Assembly: GCF_023573145.1 (NCBI RefSeq)
Contig: NZ_CP097636.1
Location: 2,976,001 to 3,040,000 of the forward strand
Reading direction: 5' to 3'
DNA: 64,000 nt
Source: Aquincola tertiaricarbonis
Lineage (GTDB): Bacteria > Pseudomonadota > Gammaproteobacteria > Burkholderiales > Burkholderiaceae_C
Shown here: positions 24,322-33,657 of the stretch, piece after piece
Layout: each line of letters begins with the position of its first letter
How positions within the stretch are numbered: position 1 is the first letter of the stretch
The notes under the pieces: model-generated
What the model was told of the DNA's origin: nothing
The model's input: only the letters and a program-made list of their open reading frames with translations
Database searches by the model: none
Translations under genes and position numbers: made by a program

Positions 24322-24684
24322 TTACCACAGCTTGACGAGAATTTGTGCGAGAAAGCTAAAAGCGATCAATAGCAATCCAATTGTGCAGTGGCGGGAAGCA
24401 GCTGCAAATGTGCTAATAATGTGGCCCTCCAAATCTTGGATAGGTCTCTTTGGAGGCTTGTAAATTACGCCGGCGCCGATCCAAAGTGTGCCCACAACAT
24501 TGACTATCAAGCTCGCAAAGTCGAAGGAAGAAGTTTCTGGCACTTTCGTGAAGTGCGAGGAAAAAATGGCCAGAGATCCCGCGACTATCACCACATACCA
24601 GACGATACCCACAGCAAGCCAATGAAAAAAATTGGAATCCTCGTCCTTGCTGAGAAGCCATCGCCACGTTTTCGCGATTAACAT
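24322..24684 (-). CDS. Small multi-pass membrane protein
   Basis: 120 residues with three hydrophobic segments: WLAVGIVWYVVIVAGSLAIF, FASLIVNVVGTLWIGAGVIY, and IGLLLIAFSFLAQILVKLW. The loop between the second and third is basic and proline-containing (KPPKRPIQDLEG). Its 3' end faces that of the 61-residue gene, 26 nt apart. No family recognised; possibly linked with the paralogous pair to the right of the relaxase operon. Confidence 0.65.
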   Translation of the reverse strand: MLIAKTWRWLLSKDEDSNFFHWLAVGIVWYVVIVAGSLAIFSSHFTKVPETSSFDFASLIVNVVGTLWIGAGVIYKPPKRPIQDLEGHIISTFAAASRHCTIGLLLIAFSFLAQILVKLW

Positions 24685-25234
24685 TTAGGTCAGCTGTTTA
24701 GATTCAATCTGGCGTGCGCAATTAGGCGAATTGCTGGCGCCAAGCGAGCACAATCGCCAGCGCAGTTAATAGGAAGTCTGCATCCGCTGGTTGCAATCCG
24801 GTGCCTAGTCAAGACCGCATGAGGGGAAGCCCACTAGTGCATGCCCAAGCGTGGGACACCACCGGGCAAAAATCAACCCCCTTCCCCAGGAAAGCAACTT
24901 CTCACCTGACGCCCGCGCTGGCTCCGAAGTGGCTGATCGTGTGGCACACTGGGTGGCCCAACCACCAACCCGCTCGCGGCGAGGCTCTGGGGACGAAAAG
25001 ACGTTTGCTGGCGCGGACTTGGCGCGGCCTTGGCGCCGCATCCCTGAAGCGCCACCAAACTTTTACCTTGTGCATCAAGCACTTAGGTACCAAGAGGCCC
25101 GCCTAGTGCGGGCTTCTTTTTTGGCTGCTGTCAACGCAGTATCAACAGCCGTCGCAGACGCACTACGTGGGTTGCTGCCTTGGTGAAGATGCCGACCTAG
25201 GCTGTGCCCCCCTCACCCATAGAATGAGCCCATC
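24685..25234. other. 550-bp gene-free stretch ending near a terminator
   Basis: No convincing gene: overlapping frames on both strands are low-complexity. There is an intrinsic terminator near the right end (25097-25122, plus strand) with no recognisable gene before it, so a noncoding transcript or gene remnant is possible. A TAGAAT box at 25220-25225 may be the -10 of the next gene. Confidence 0.4.
25097..25122 (+). terminator. Intrinsic terminator without an assigned gene
   Basis: GCCCGC, loop CTAGT, GCGGGC, then TTCTTTTTT. Strong on the plus strand. The nearest recognisable plus-strand gene upstream ends at 24295, about 800 bp away. Confidence 0.75.
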
Positions 25235-26008
25235 ATGGACGGGCAGCGCATCACCCTCGCACTCGACGATACGTCAAGCGGCTTCGAGACGAGCCCTGAC
25301 CGCGTCCGCCTGGGCGACCTCGTGCGCTTCGCCGAAGAGGTCAAGGAGTTCCTTCAAGGTGACGGCAGGGAAATCGACGCTCGCAATCTTGATGTTCAGA
25401 TCAAGCACGGGTCGCTTGCTGTCGAGACCTACCCGCTGGACAACGCTCCGAAGCTTTTTGGTGACCTGAAGGCGCTAGAGGACAGCGAGCTGATGCGCTT
25501 GGTTGATCACAAGCGCAAAGCCGTCATCGAGCGTTGGCAGAAGGCGGCTCGAAGCACCCAAGGACTCGCCTACAGGATTTCGGCACCGTTCTTGAACCGT
25601 CCTCTGATCATCAGTTCGCGAACTGACTTCCGAACCGAGGAGGCCGACCACTGGGTGGTAGTTGAGCGCTACATCCGTGGGGAAATCCAAGAGGTTGGTG
25701 GAAGCAAGAAGCCCAATGCTCATGTCAAGTTGCCGAATGGCAAAAGGCTGACCATTGAGACAGACAAGGATCTGCTCCGCGCCGACAAGGTCAACCGACT
25801 GTACAAGTCTGCGATGCTGCGGGTGAAGGCCGAGTACAACGTAAAGACAAGAGAGCTTCGCAATGCGAAGCTGTTGGAGTTCGTTGAGTACGCCACGGAC
25901 GTCGACGAAGCATCGATTGCCAAGATGACCCTGGAAGGACGAAGCGCCTGGAAGGACGTTCAGAGTGCGTCCGCCTGGGTCGATGAGCTGCGCGGGGGGC
26001 GACGTTGA
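25235..26008 (+). CDS. Hypothetical protein coupled to a PIN nuclease
   Basis: 257 residues, soluble. The N-terminal half has a LALDDTSSGFE start and a charged alpha/beta stretch; the middle contains WVVVERYIRGEIQEVGG and KLPNGKRLTIETDKDLLR, which look like a beta-barrel or OB-like segment; the C-terminus is helical (KLLEFVEYATDVDEAS). It overlaps the PIN gene by 4 nt (TTGA), so the two are co-translated. In that position it may act as antitoxin or partner, though it is much larger than usual antitoxins. A TAGAAT -10-like box ends nine nt before the ATG, implying a very short leader. Confidence 0.65.
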   Translation: MDGQRITLALDDTSSGFETSPDRVRLGDLVRFAEEVKEFLQGDGREIDARNLDVQIKHGSLAVETYPLDNAPKLFGDLKALEDSELMRLVDHKRKAVIERWQKAARSTQGLAYRISAPFLNRPLIISSRTDFRTEEADHWVVVERYIRGEIQEVGGSKKPNAHVKLPNGKRLTIETDKDLLRADKVNRLYKSAMLRVKAEYNVKTRELRNAKLLEFVEYATDVDEASIAKMTLEGRSAWKDVQSASAWVDELRGGRR

Positions 26009-26478
26009 ATAGTGTGTTGCTTGACACGAGTTTTTTGATCACATTTGCCGATCCGACAAGACCTCATCACCAGACAGCTCAGCTCTACTTTCGGGAGTGC
26101 GTCGCTCGTCAGGTTCCGATGTTTCTATCGACCGTCGTGGCGTCAGAGTTCCACGTCAAGCAGCCCTACACGTCTTTGCCGCTGCGCAACCTGGTCGTCC
26201 TTCCATTCAACATCGACCACGCCGAACGATGCGGCAATCTCATTGCCCAACATCCGCGGGATCAGGGTGATGATCGAGTGCGTGTCAAGGATGATTTCAA
26301 GCTGATTGCGCAGTGCGATTTTGAAGAAATCAGCCACATCCTCACCGAGGATCGGAACACGTTGGTCAAGTACGTTGAACGAGTTCAAGCAGCCCCGTTC
26401 CCACCGCTCAAAGCCGTGCTGCTGAGGGACGGTTTCGACGTTGCTTGGTTCAACGGCGGTCAGATGGGCATTGACTAG
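26005..26478 (+). CDS. PIN-domain ribonuclease, possible toxin
   Basis: TTG start inside the stop of the upstream gene; 157 residues. PIN-fold features: D7 in VLLDTSFLITFAD, E48 in VVASEFHVKQ, a central acidic cluster (VKDDFKLIAQCDFEE) and LTEDRNTLVKYVER. PIN proteins cut RNA with a metal site built from such acidic residues. The partner gene is unlike VapB-type antitoxins, so this may be a non-canonical toxin-antitoxin or defence pair. The C-terminal 30 residues extend past the usual fold. Confidence 0.75.
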   Translation: MNSVLLDTSFLITFADPTRPHHQTAQLYFRECVARQVPMFLSTVVASEFHVKQPYTSLPLRNLVVLPFNIDHAERCGNLIAQHPRDQGDDRVRVKDDFKLIAQCDFEEISHILTEDRNTLVKYVERVQAAPFPPLKAVLLRDGFDVAWFNGGQMGID

Positions 26479-26504
26479 ACCCTCGCCCTGGGCGGTTTTA
26501 GGGC

Positions 26505-26640
26505 TCAGGCGGACTCCATAGGTGCAGGTGCCAGCGGGTTCCGTCTGGTCGCCGCCTGCAGTTGATCAGGTAGAAGGTGGGCATAGCGCATCGTCATGGC
26601 CAAGCTGGCATGACTGAGGATGCGGCCCATGCGCGCCAAC
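26505..26640 (-). pseudogene. 3' remnant of a tyrosine recombinase gene
   Basis: A minus-strand frame reads MGRILSHASLAMTMRYAHL then LPDQLQAATRR, a clear match to the C-terminal box of tyrosine integrases (LGHASLxMTMRYAHL), including the nucleophile tyrosine. Upstream of about 26640 similarity stops and the antisense parD gene begins. Only some 40 codons remain, so the enzyme is dead; it marks an old insertion or deletion scar at the island's right side. Confidence 0.7.
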
Positions 26641-26649
26641 AGCCCCACC

Positions 26650-26888
26650 ATGAACGTTTCGTTGACCGATGCCTTGCGTGATGTGGTTGACGAGCGTCCT
26701 CGCTCGGGCCTGTACGGCAATGCCAGCGAGTACGTGCGGGAGCTGATTCGTCGCGATGAAGAAGCCGCCAGGCTGCTTCGGTCTCTTTACCAGGCCGGGA
26801 TCGACAGCGGAGAGTCGGTGCCCATGTCGGAGGGTACTGGGAGGCTCTGCGCGCGGTGGCTCGTTCGCCCGCCGCCAAGCGGGGATGA
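26650..26888 (+). pseudogene. parD: ParD-like antitoxin, frameshifted
   Basis: The first 60 residues from ATG 26650 are ParD-like (NVSLTDALRDVVDERPRSG, then YGNASEYVRELIRRDEE), a ribbon-helix-helix antitoxin. Near 26835 the frame slips: the expected C-terminus ([17 protein letters not shown], stop at 26886-26888) is in another frame, restored by inserting one T after GAGGGT. In the repaired frame the stop overlaps the parE ATG, as in intact operons. The actual frame reads on as unrelated sequence. The lesion removes the toxin-binding tail. A sequencing error is possible. Confidence 0.7.
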
Positions 26889-27211
26889 AGCCCACACACC
26901 GCCGCCCATCTGCCATCAAAGACATGGTTCGCCAGGTGTCTTGCCGGCGCAGTGCCACTGGCGAGGTCTCAGCCGCAATACGGGTCAACGAGATGCAGGA
27001 GTGCCTGCGGGCCATCTCCGAAGCGCCTGACATTGGCTCTCGACGCATCGGCCAGTGGCTGGGCGTCCCTGAGCTGCGCTGGAAACGAGTGGGCAAGACC
27101 GAGCTGCGGTTCTTCTGGTACGTCGAAGAGGCGTCTCACATCGACGTCATCCGGCTGGTCAGTACCGACCAGCTTCCTCGCCAGGCCATGCGGCCCGACG
27201 ATCTTCATTGA
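26885..27211 (+). CDS. parE: ParE/RelE-family toxin
   Basis: 108 residues from ATG 26885, which overlaps the expected parD stop. The fold pattern fits ParE: basic N-terminus ([18 protein letters not shown]), helix [20 protein letters not shown], then strands [19 protein letters not shown] and [13 protein letters not shown]. ParE toxins poison gyrase, RelE-type relatives cut mRNA; the sequence alone does not decide. With its antitoxin frameshifted, either the toxin is silent or inactive, or another antitoxin covers it. Confidence 0.65.
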   Translation: MKPTHRRPSAIKDMVRQVSCRRSATGEVSAAIRVNEMQECLRAISEAPDIGSRRIGQWLGVPELRWKRVGKTELRFFWYVEEASHIDVIRLVSTDQLPRQAMRPDDLH

Positions 27212-27300
27212 ACACATGGGCCGGCGATCACCCTGCGATAATCCCAGGCTTCCCGCACGGCGCGCATCCCGCCCGCCGGCACAGCCCCTGGATCCACACC

Positions 27301-27684
27301 ATGACTCGCTGTGTTGCCGTCGGCCTGCTGGCCGCGGCCCTGGCGCTGCCTGCCTTCGGCCAGGCGGTGCAGCGCAAGTTTCCTGGCAATGCCCTGCGTG
27401 GCGAGTTGCAGATCACGCAGCCGCCCGAGGTGCTGCTCAACGGCCAGCCCGCCACGCTGGCGCCGGGCGCGCGCATACGCGGCGACAACAACATGATCCA
27501 GCTCTCGGGCAGTCTGGCCGGGCCCAAGTACGTCGTGAACTACACCCGCGACGGCCTGGGCATGGTCAAGGACGTGTGGATCCTCACCTCCCAAGAACGG
27601 GCGATGAAGCCCTGGCCGGTGAACGAGCAGCAGCTCGCCACCTGGTTCTTCAACCCCGACGCGCAAACCTGGACCAAGCCATGA
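27301..27684 (+). CDS. Small secreted protein upstream of miaB
   Basis: I start at ATG 27301, which opens a signal peptide ([20 protein letters not shown], cleavage near GQA); an upstream in-frame ATG at 27208 would bury it. The mature part of about 105 residues is a soluble beta-rich domain ([32 protein letters not shown]). An extended -10-like box TGCGATAAT (27234-27242) lies upstream. Its stop overlaps the miaB start (ATGA), so they are co-translated. It resembles small periplasmic proteins of Burkholderiales; function unknown. Confidence 0.75.
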   Translation: MTRCVAVGLLAAALALPAFGQAVQRKFPGNALRGELQITQPPEVLLNGQPATLAPGARIRGDNNMIQLSGSLAGPKYVVNYTRDGLGMVKDVWILTSQERAMKPWPVNEQQLATWFFNPDAQTWTKP

Positions 27685-29030
27685 CCGACAGCACCACCGC
27701 CACCAAGAAGAAGGTGTTCATCCGCACCTTCGGCTGCCAGATGAACGAGTACGACTCGGACAAGATGGCCGACGTGCTGCAGGCCGCCAAGGGCTACGAG
27801 CCCACGCAGGACGTGGAAGAGGCCGACCTGATCCTCTTCAACACCTGCTCCATCCGCGAGAAGGCGCAGGAAAAGGTGTTCAGCGACCTCGGCCGCGTCA
27901 AGCACCTCAAGAGCAAGGGCGTGCTGATCGGCGTCGGCGGCTGCGTGGCCAGCCAGGAAGGCGCCGCCATCATCGAACGCGCGCCCTACGTGGACATGGT
28001 GTTCGGCCCGCAGACGCTGCACCGGCTGCCGCAGATGATCGAGGCCCGCACCCGCGAGCGCCGGCCGCAGGTGGACATCAGCTTCCCCGAGATCGAGAAG
28101 TTCGACCACCTGCCGCCCGCCCGCACCGAGGGCGCCACCGCCTTCGTCTCCATCATGGAAGGCTGCTCCAAGTACTGCAGCTACTGCGTGGTGCCCTACA
28201 CCCGCGGCGAAGAGGTGAGCCGCCCCTTCGACGATGTGCTCACCGAAGTGGCCGAGCTGGCGGCGCAAGGCGTCAAGGAAGTGACGCTGCTGGGCCAGAA
28301 CGTCAATGCCTACCGCGGCCGCATGGGCGAGACGGCCGAGATCGCCGACTTCGCGATGCTGATCGAGTACGTGGCCGAGATGCCCGGCATCGAGCGCATC
28401 CGCTACACCACCAGCCACCCCAACGAGTTCACGCAGCGGCTGATCGACGTGTATGCGCGCGTGCCGCAGCTGGTGAACCACCTGCACCTGCCGGTGCAGC
28501 ATGGCAGCGACCGCATCCTGGGCGCGATGAAGCGCGGCTACACGGTGCTGGAGTACAAGAGCACCATCCGCAAGCTGCGCGCGATCCGGCCCGACATCAG
28601 CCTGTCGACCGACTTCATCGTGGGCTTTCCGGGCGAGACGGACGAAGACCACGCCAAGACGATGAAGCTGGTGGAAGACATCGGCTACGACGCGTCGTTC
28701 AGCTTCATCTTCAGCGCCCGCCCGGGCACGCCGGCCGCGGCGCTGCACGACGACACGCCGCATGCGGTGAAGCTGCAGCGCCTGCAACAGCTGCAGGCCG
28801 CGCTGGAAGCCAACGTGCGCCGCATCAGCGACAGCCGCGTGGGCACGGTGCAGCGCATCCTGGTGGAAGGGCCTTCGCGCCGCGACGCCAGCGAGCTGAT
28901 GGGCCGCACCGAGTGCAACCGCATCGTCAACTTCGCCGGCCCGGCGCGGCTGGCCGGGCAGCTGATCGACGTGCGCATCACCGAGGCCTACCCGCACTCG
29001 CTGCGGGCCGAGGTGGTCACCGCCGGCTGA
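27681..29030 (+). CDS. miaB: tRNA-2-methylthio-N6-isopentenyladenosine37 methylthiotransferase MiaB
   Basis: Adds a methylthio group to i6A37 of tRNAs reading UNN codons. The 449-residue protein, started at the ATG overlapping the upstream stop, has the two iron-sulfur sites of the family: N-terminal cysteines C19 (TFGCQMN), C56 (FNTCSIRE) and C88 (GVGGCVAS), and the radical-SAM triad C162-x3-C166-x2-C169 ([10 protein letters not shown]). A C-terminal TRAM region follows ([17 protein letters not shown]). Length and motifs are canonical. The first residues of the longer open frame upstream belong to other genes. Confidence 0.97.
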   Translation: MTDSTTATKKKVFIRTFGCQMNEYDSDKMADVLQAAKGYEPTQDVEEADLILFNTCSIREKAQEKVFSDLGRVKHLKSKGVLIGVGGCVASQEGAAIIERAPYVDMVFGPQTLHRLPQMIEARTRERRPQVDISFPEIEKFDHLPPARTEGATAFVSIMEGCSKYCSYCVVPYTRGEEVSRPFDDVLTEVAELAAQGVKEVTLLGQNVNAYRGRMGETAEIADFAMLIEYVAEMPGIERIRYTTSHPNEFTQRLIDVYARVPQLVNHLHLPVQHGSDRILGAMKRGYTVLEYKSTIRKLRAIRPDISLSTDFIVGFPGETDEDHAKTMKLVEDIGYDASFSFIFSARPGTPAAALHDDTPHAVKLQRLQQLQAALEANVRRISDSRVGTVQRILVEGPSRRDASELMGRTECNRIVNFAGPARLAGQLIDVRITEAYPHSLRAEVVTAG

Positions 29031-29047
29031 ACCCCTCTTCCGAGGCC

Positions 29048-29115
29048 AGCGCCGGGCCGCTCCCAAGCGGCCTCGGACCCTCTCGGAGGGTGGTGCCACG
29101 CAGTGGCGCCGGGTG
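29048..29115. repeat. Possible diverged copy of the intergenic repeat
   Basis: In the convergent gap between miaB and the small membrane protein gene: GCCGGGCCGCTCCCAAGCGG, then CCCTCTCGGAGGG. Shares the left block with the better copies but not the right one. Hairpins are possible on both strands. Confidence 0.4.
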
Positions 29116-29121
29116 CACCAT

Positions 29122-29403
29122 CTACCGGGCGGGCCGCAGAAATCCCGCCCACCACAATGCCAACGCGCAGGCCAGCACCATGGTGCCGTACGTGACCATG
29201 CGGCCGTCCTGCCCCAACAGCAGCAAGCCGCCCAGCAGCACCACCGCGCCGGCAGCGAAGGCCCACAATGCCAGGCGCAGGTAGCTCACCCGGCCCAGTT
29301 CGCGCCGCCAGAGCAGCTTGGCGGCGCCCGCGGCGATCAGGCCCACGCCCAGGGCGGGCGCAAACAGGTTCATCACTTGCCAGAAGGCGTCGAGAAAGTC
29401 CAT
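29122..29403 (-). CDS. Small membrane protein divergent from hemA
   Basis: 93 residues from ATG 29403 (MDFLDAFWQVMNLFAPAL). Three hydrophobic segments: APALGVGLIAAGAAKLLW, LALWAFAAGAVVLLGGLLLL and MVLACALALWWAGF. The ribosome binding site is weak. It converges on miaB and diverges from hemA 79 nt away. It looks like a conserved Burkholderiales membrane protein but I cannot assign a function. Confidence 0.65.
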   Translation of the reverse strand: MDFLDAFWQVMNLFAPALGVGLIAAGAAKLLWRRELGRVSYLRLALWAFAAGAVVLLGGLLLLGQDGRMVTYGTMVLACALALWWAGFLRPAR

Positions 29404-29466
29404 CGGCAGCGGTAGAAGGCGTGGGGGGCTTGACGCAGCGCAAGCGCGCCGCGCGAGCCAGAATTT

Positions 29467-29472
29467 TATAAT
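29467..29472 (+). promoter_or_regulatory. hemA -10 box
   Basis: A consensus TATAAT ends nine nt before the hemA ATG, so the transcript would start only a few nt before, or at, the start codon. No -35 hexamer stands at the right distance. Suggests a leaderless or very short-leader hemA mRNA. Confidence 0.5.
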
Positions 29473-29481
29473 CCGGGACCT

Positions 29482-30783
29482 ATGAACGTGTTTGCCCTCG
29501 GCCTGAACCACAACACGGCACCGCTGGACCTGCGCGGCCGGTTTGCGTTCACGCCGGAGCAACTGCCGCCTGCGCTGCGCGGATTCCGTGAGCGCGTGCA
29601 GCGCAGCGGCGCCGAAGCCGCGCTGCTGTCCACCTGCAACCGCACCGAGCTGTACGTGGCCGCCGAGCCCACCGGCGTGCGCGAGCTGGTGCGCCCAGCC
29701 ATCGACTGGCTGGCCGCGCAAGGCGGCGTCAGCGGCGCCGACCTGATGTCGCATACCTATGTGGAAGAGCACCGCGCCGCCGCGCGCCATGCCTTCCGCG
29801 TGGCCTCGGGGCTCGACTCCATGGTGCTGGGCGAGCCGCAGATCCTGGGCCAGATGAAGCAGGCCGTGCGCGAAGCCGATGCCGCCGGCACCCTGGGCAC
29901 CACGCTGCACCAGCTGTTCCAGCGCTCGTTCTCGGTGGCCAAGGAAGTGCGCAGCTCCACCGAGATCGGCTCGCATTCCATCAGCATGGCGGCCGCCTCG
30001 GTGCGGCTGGCCGCCCAGCTGTTCGAAGACCTCAAAGACATCCGCGTGCTGTTCGTCGGTGCCGGCGAGATGATCGAACTGGTAGCCACGCACTTCGCGG
30101 CCCGCACGCCCAAGGCCATGGCCCTGGCCAACCGCACGCTGGAGCGTGGCGAGAAGCTGGCCTCGCGCTTCGGCGCACAGGCGCTGCGCCTGGCCGACCT
30201 GCCCCAGTGCCTGCACGAGTACGACGCGGTGATCTCCTGCACCGCCAGTTCGCTGCCCATCATCGGACTGGGCGCGGTGGAGCGGGCGCTGAAGCAGCGC
30301 AAGCACCGCCCGATGTTCATGGTCGACCTGGCCGTGCCGCGCGACATCGAACCCGAGGTGGCACGCCTGGACGACGTGTACCTCTACACCGTCGACGACC
30401 TCAGCACCATGGTGCAGACGGCCGGCGAGAAGCGCCAGGCCGCGGTGCAGCAGGCCGAGGTGATCATCGACGCCGGGGTGCAGAGCTTTGCCCACTGGCT
30501 GGACCAGCGCGCCAGCGTGCCGCTGATCCAGGCGCTGAACCGCCAGGCCGACGACTGGCGCGCCGCCGAGCTGGCCCGTGCCCGCAAGCTGCTGGCCCGC
30601 GGCGAAGACGTGGAAGCGGTGCTGGAAGCGCTGTCGCGCGGCCTCACGCAGAAGATGCTGCACGGCGCCCTGGCCGAGCTGCATGCGTCGGACACCGACC
30701 AGCGCGAACATACCGCGCAGACCATCTCGCGCCTTTTCCTGCGGCACAGCAGCCGCACCCCGGGCAGCTCCGGCGGCCGTTAG
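29482..30783 (+). CDS. hemA: Glutamyl-tRNA reductase
   Basis: First committed enzyme of C5 tetrapyrrole synthesis, reducing Glu-tRNA to glutamate-1-semialdehyde with NADPH. 433 residues; [11 protein letters not shown] near the start, the active-site loop [11 protein letters not shown] with nucleophile Cys52, [18 protein letters not shown], and a Rossmann region [12 protein letters not shown]. The C-terminal dimerisation helix ends normally. It leads a plus-strand series with prfA and prmC, an order common in Burkholderiales. A TATAAT box sits directly before the start codon. Confidence 0.97.
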   Translation: MNVFALGLNHNTAPLDLRGRFAFTPEQLPPALRGFRERVQRSGAEAALLSTCNRTELYVAAEPTGVRELVRPAIDWLAAQGGVSGADLMSHTYVEEHRAAARHAFRVASGLDSMVLGEPQILGQMKQAVREADAAGTLGTTLHQLFQRSFSVAKEVRSSTEIGSHSISMAAASVRLAAQLFEDLKDIRVLFVGAGEMIELVATHFAARTPKAMALANRTLERGEKLASRFGAQALRLADLPQCLHEYDAVISCTASSLPIIGLGAVERALKQRKHRPMFMVDLAVPRDIEPEVARLDDVYLYTVDDLSTMVQTAGEKRQAAVQQAEVIIDAGVQSFAHWLDQRASVPLIQALNRQADDWRAAELARARKLLARGEDVEAVLEALSRGLTQKMLHGALAELHASDTDQREHTAQTISRLFLRHSSRTPGSSGGR

Positions 30784-30922
30784 CGGCGCTCACCGCACCG
30801 CGCCGGCCTGGCGGCCCGCCTTAGGGGTGGCTGCCGCCCCCAGCCGGCGGGCAGGCCCGACCTGCCCTCACCCCCTTCGTTTCTCCGCCTGCCCGCAGGC
30901 CGCCGTACCCCCGCCAACGCCG

Positions 30923-32017
30923 ATGAAAGACGCCCTGCGCCACTCGCTCGACCGCCTCGTGATGCGCCTGTCGGAGCTGGATGCCAACCTGGCCGACCCG
31001 CAGGTGGCCGCCGACATGAAGCGCTACCGCGCCCTCTCGCGCGAGCAGGCCGAAGTGGCCGGCGTGGTGGGCCGCTTCCAGCAGTACCAGCAGCGCGAGC
31101 GTGACCTGGCCGCCGCCCACGAGATGCTGGCCGACCCCGAGATGGCCGAGATGGCCCGCGAGGAGATCACCGGCGCCCAGGCCGACCTGGAGCGCCTGCT
31201 GACCGAGTTGCAGACCGCCCTGCTGCCGCGCGACCCCGACGACGCGCGCAATGCCTTCCTGGAAATCCGCGCCGGCACCGGCGGCGACGAATCGGCGCTG
31301 TTCGCCGGCGACCTGGCCCGCATGTACCTGCGTTGGTGCGAACGCCAGGGCCTGCGCACCGAGCTGATGAGCGAAAGCGAATCCGAGCTGGGCGGCTACA
31401 AGGAAGTGGTCATCCGCGTGGAGGGCGAGCGGGTGTACGAGCGGCTCAAATTCGAGTCGGGCGGCCACCGCGTGCAGCGGGTGCCGGTGACCGAAAGCCA
31501 GGGCCGCATCCACACCAGCGCCTGCACCGTGGCGGTGATGCCCGAGCCCGATGAGGCCGAAGAGGTGCAGCTCAACCCGGCCGACCTGCGCATCGACACC
31601 TTCCGCGCCAGCGGCGCCGGCGGCCAGCACATCAACAAGACCGACAGCGCGATCCGCATCACCCACCTGCCCACCGGCCTGGTGGCCGAATGCCAGGACG
31701 ACCGCTCGCAGCACCGCAACAAGGCCAAGGCCATGGCGGTGCTGGCCGCGCGCCTGCGCGACAAGGAACAGGGCGAGCGCGCCGCCAAGGAGGCCGCCAC
31801 CCGCAAGAGCCTGGTGGGCACCGGCGACCGCTCCGACCGCATCCGCACCTACAACTTCCCGCAGGGCCGCATCACCGACCACCGCATCAACCTCACGCTG
31901 TACAAGCTGGGCTCGGTGATGGACGGCGACCTGGACGACGTGATCGCCGCGCTGCAGGCCGCCCAGGCCGCCGAACAGCTGGCCGCGCTGGAGAGCGGCC
32001 AGGCCGGCCATGGCTGA
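30923..32017 (+). CDS. prfA: Peptide chain release factor 1
   Basis: Reads UAA and UAG stops and releases the nascent chain. From ATG 30923 the protein has 364 residues. The catalytic GGQ is at 233-235 ([10 protein letters not shown]), the same numbering as in E. coli, and the stop-codon reading tripeptide appears as PVT in [12 protein letters not shown]. The N-terminal helical domain and C-terminal [19 protein letters not shown] are typical. It overlaps prmC, whose product methylates the GGQ glutamine. Confidence 0.97.
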   Translation: MKDALRHSLDRLVMRLSELDANLADPQVAADMKRYRALSREQAEVAGVVGRFQQYQQRERDLAAAHEMLADPEMAEMAREEITGAQADLERLLTELQTALLPRDPDDARNAFLEIRAGTGGDESALFAGDLARMYLRWCERQGLRTELMSESESELGGYKEVVIRVEGERVYERLKFESGGHRVQRVPVTESQGRIHTSACTVAVMPEPDEAEEVQLNPADLRIDTFRASGAGGQHINKTDSAIRITHLPTGLVAECQDDRSQHRNKAKAMAVLAARLRDKEQGERAAKEAATRKSLVGTGDRSDRIRTYNFPQGRITDHRINLTLYKLGSVMDGDLDDVIAALQAAQAAEQLAALESGQAGHG

Positions 32018-32879
32018 GCCTGCCACGCCCCGCATCACGCCGCCCGCGGCCCGCACCGTCGCCCAGGCACTGGCCGACGCCCGCGCGCTGGGCCTGGACC
32101 GGCTGGACGCCCAGCTGCTGCTGGCCCACCGGCTGGGCCAGCCGCGCACCTGGCTGCTGACGCATGACACCGACCTGCTGCCCGCGGCGGTGGACGCCGC
32201 CTTCAGCGCCGACTGCCGGGCCCGGGCCGACGCGGTGCCGCTGGCCTACCTGACCGGCCAGCACGAGTTTCACGGCCTGATGCTGCAGGTGACGCCCGAC
32301 GTGCTGGACCCGCGCCCGGACACCGAGACGCTGGTGACCTGGGCCCTGGACTGCCTGGCCGTGCGCCCGGCCATGCTGCCGGCGCCGCGCGTGATCGACC
32401 TGGGCACCGGGTCCGGCGCCATCGCGCTGGCGGTGCAACACGCCTGGCCGGCGGCCGAGGTGCATGCGCTGGACGCCAGCGCCGCCGCGCTGGAGGTGGC
32501 CCGGGCCAATGGCCGGCGCCTGGCCCTGCCGGTGCAATGGCACGCCGGCAACTGGTGGCAGGGCGCACCCGAGGGCCGCTTCGACCTGGTGCTCAGCAAC
32601 CCGCCCTACATCGCCGGGGACGACCCCCACCTGCCCGCTTTGCGGCATGAGCCGCGCATGGCGCTGACACCCGAAGGCGACGGACTGGACGCCATCCGCA
32701 CCATCGTGGCCGGCGCGCCGACCCGCCTGCAGCCGGGCGGCTGGCTGCTGCTGGAGCATGGGTACGACCAGGCCGCGCAGGTGGCCACGCTGCTGGCCGC
32801 CGCCGGCTTCCACGACATCGCGCACCGGCACGATCTGGCAGGCCATGCGCGCTGCACCGGCGGCCGACACCTGGGCTGA
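32010..32879 (+). CDS. prmC: Release factor glutamine methyltransferase PrmC
   Basis: Methylates the glutamine of the GGQ loop in release factors, using SAM. 289 residues, starting within the last 8 nt of prfA, so translation is coupled to its substrate's gene. Motif I is [15 protein letters not shown]; the substrate-binding NPPY is at 197-200 ([13 protein letters not shown]). The N-terminal helical lid ([20 protein letters not shown]) is present and length is normal. Confidence 0.96.
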   Translation: MAEPATPRITPPAARTVAQALADARALGLDRLDAQLLLAHRLGQPRTWLLTHDTDLLPAAVDAAFSADCRARADAVPLAYLTGQHEFHGLMLQVTPDVLDPRPDTETLVTWALDCLAVRPAMLPAPRVIDLGTGSGAIALAVQHAWPAAEVHALDASAAALEVARANGRRLALPVQWHAGNWWQGAPEGRFDLVLSNPPYIAGDDPHLPALRHEPRMALTPEGDGLDAIRTIVAGAPTRLQPGGWLLLEHGYDQAAQVATLLAAAGFHDIAHRHDLAGHARCTGGRHLG

Positions 32880-32973
32880 AACAACACACTGCTTTGCATC
32901 GCTTGATCCGCGTGCACAAGCGCGTGTGGCGGCAGTAGCATCAGCTCACTTCGGGCCGGCACGGGAGCATGCG

Positions 32974-33558
32974 ATGCGTCGAAACATCCCTCTGCAACAC
33001 AGCCTGGCGCTGCTGATGGCGACTGCCGCCACCGCAGCCGCCGCCGGTGAGGGCTTGCGCGTCACCGACACCGAACAGGCCTGGCCGCGCTGGCATGCCC
33101 GCGTCGGCGTCATCGGACCCACCACCCGGGCCGACCTGTCGCTGGCCAGCCTGCCGCGCGCGCAGGGCGCCCAGGTGCTGGGCGACTACTACTTCGCCGG
33201 CACCGGCTTCGACGCCAGCCGGCTGGCCGGCGGCTTCCGGGCCACCAGCGGCCTGCTGCTGGGCAGCCGCAGCGCCGCCCTCAGCGCCACGGCCATGCCG
33301 TCGGCGGGCGGCCTCTCCTTCACCCGCAGCACGCTGGACGCCAGCGGCGATGCCTCCGCCGGCACCGTGCCCTACTTGGGCGTGGGCTACACCGGCCTGT
33401 CGGTGCGCGGCGGCTGGGGCTTCACCGCCGACCTGGGCCTGATGGCGCTGGGGGGTGGTCTGCGCGTGAGCCGCGCGCTGTCGCCCAGCGTCGACGACGT
33501 GGCGCGCGAGCTGCGCCTGATGCCGGTGCTGCAGCTGGGCGTGTCCTACTCGTTCTGA
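32974..33558 (+). CDS. Outer-membrane beta-barrel protein (OmpW-like)
   Basis: ATG 32974 has GGGAG upstream and opens a signal peptide (LALLMATAATAAAAG). The 194-residue protein is rich in alternating hydrophobic strands with Gly, e.g. YLGVGYTGLSVRGGWGFTAD and LMPVLQLGVSYSF, and ends in the terminal phenylalanine needed for outer-membrane insertion. Size suits an eight-stranded barrel. Substrate unknown. The in-frame stretch before the ATG lies within prmC and is not coding for this protein. Confidence 0.75.
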   Translation: MRRNIPLQHSLALLMATAATAAAAGEGLRVTDTEQAWPRWHARVGVIGPTTRADLSLASLPRAQGAQVLGDYYFAGTGFDASRLAGGFRATSGLLLGSRSAALSATAMPSAGGLSFTRSTLDASGDASAGTVPYLGVGYTGLSVRGGWGFTADLGLMALGGGLRVSRALSPSVDDVARELRLMPVLQLGVSYSF

Positions 33559-33657
33559 CCCCACGCATGGGCTTGCCCGCCGCCCCCGGCAGCAGGCGGC
33601 GCGATGCCGTATAACCGCGGGTTCGAAAGACCAACTGCCTTTTGCGGAATCCACACC

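Noticed and set aside
24801..25106. Plus-strand frame of about 100 codons before the orphan terminator
   Set aside because: Unusual composition, no ribosome binding site, competing frames on both strands. I could not support it as a gene.
27540..29099. Long minus-strand frame over miaB
   Set aside because: Ala/Arg/Val/His-rich composition and lies exactly opposite a conserved gene; typical of antisense frames in GC-rich DNA. The same holds for the long minus frames at 29404-30747, 43172-44806, 44752-46581 and 62065-63915.
29430..29472. TTGACG as -35 partner of the hemA TATAAT
   Set aside because: The spacer would be 31 nt, far beyond the workable 16-18.
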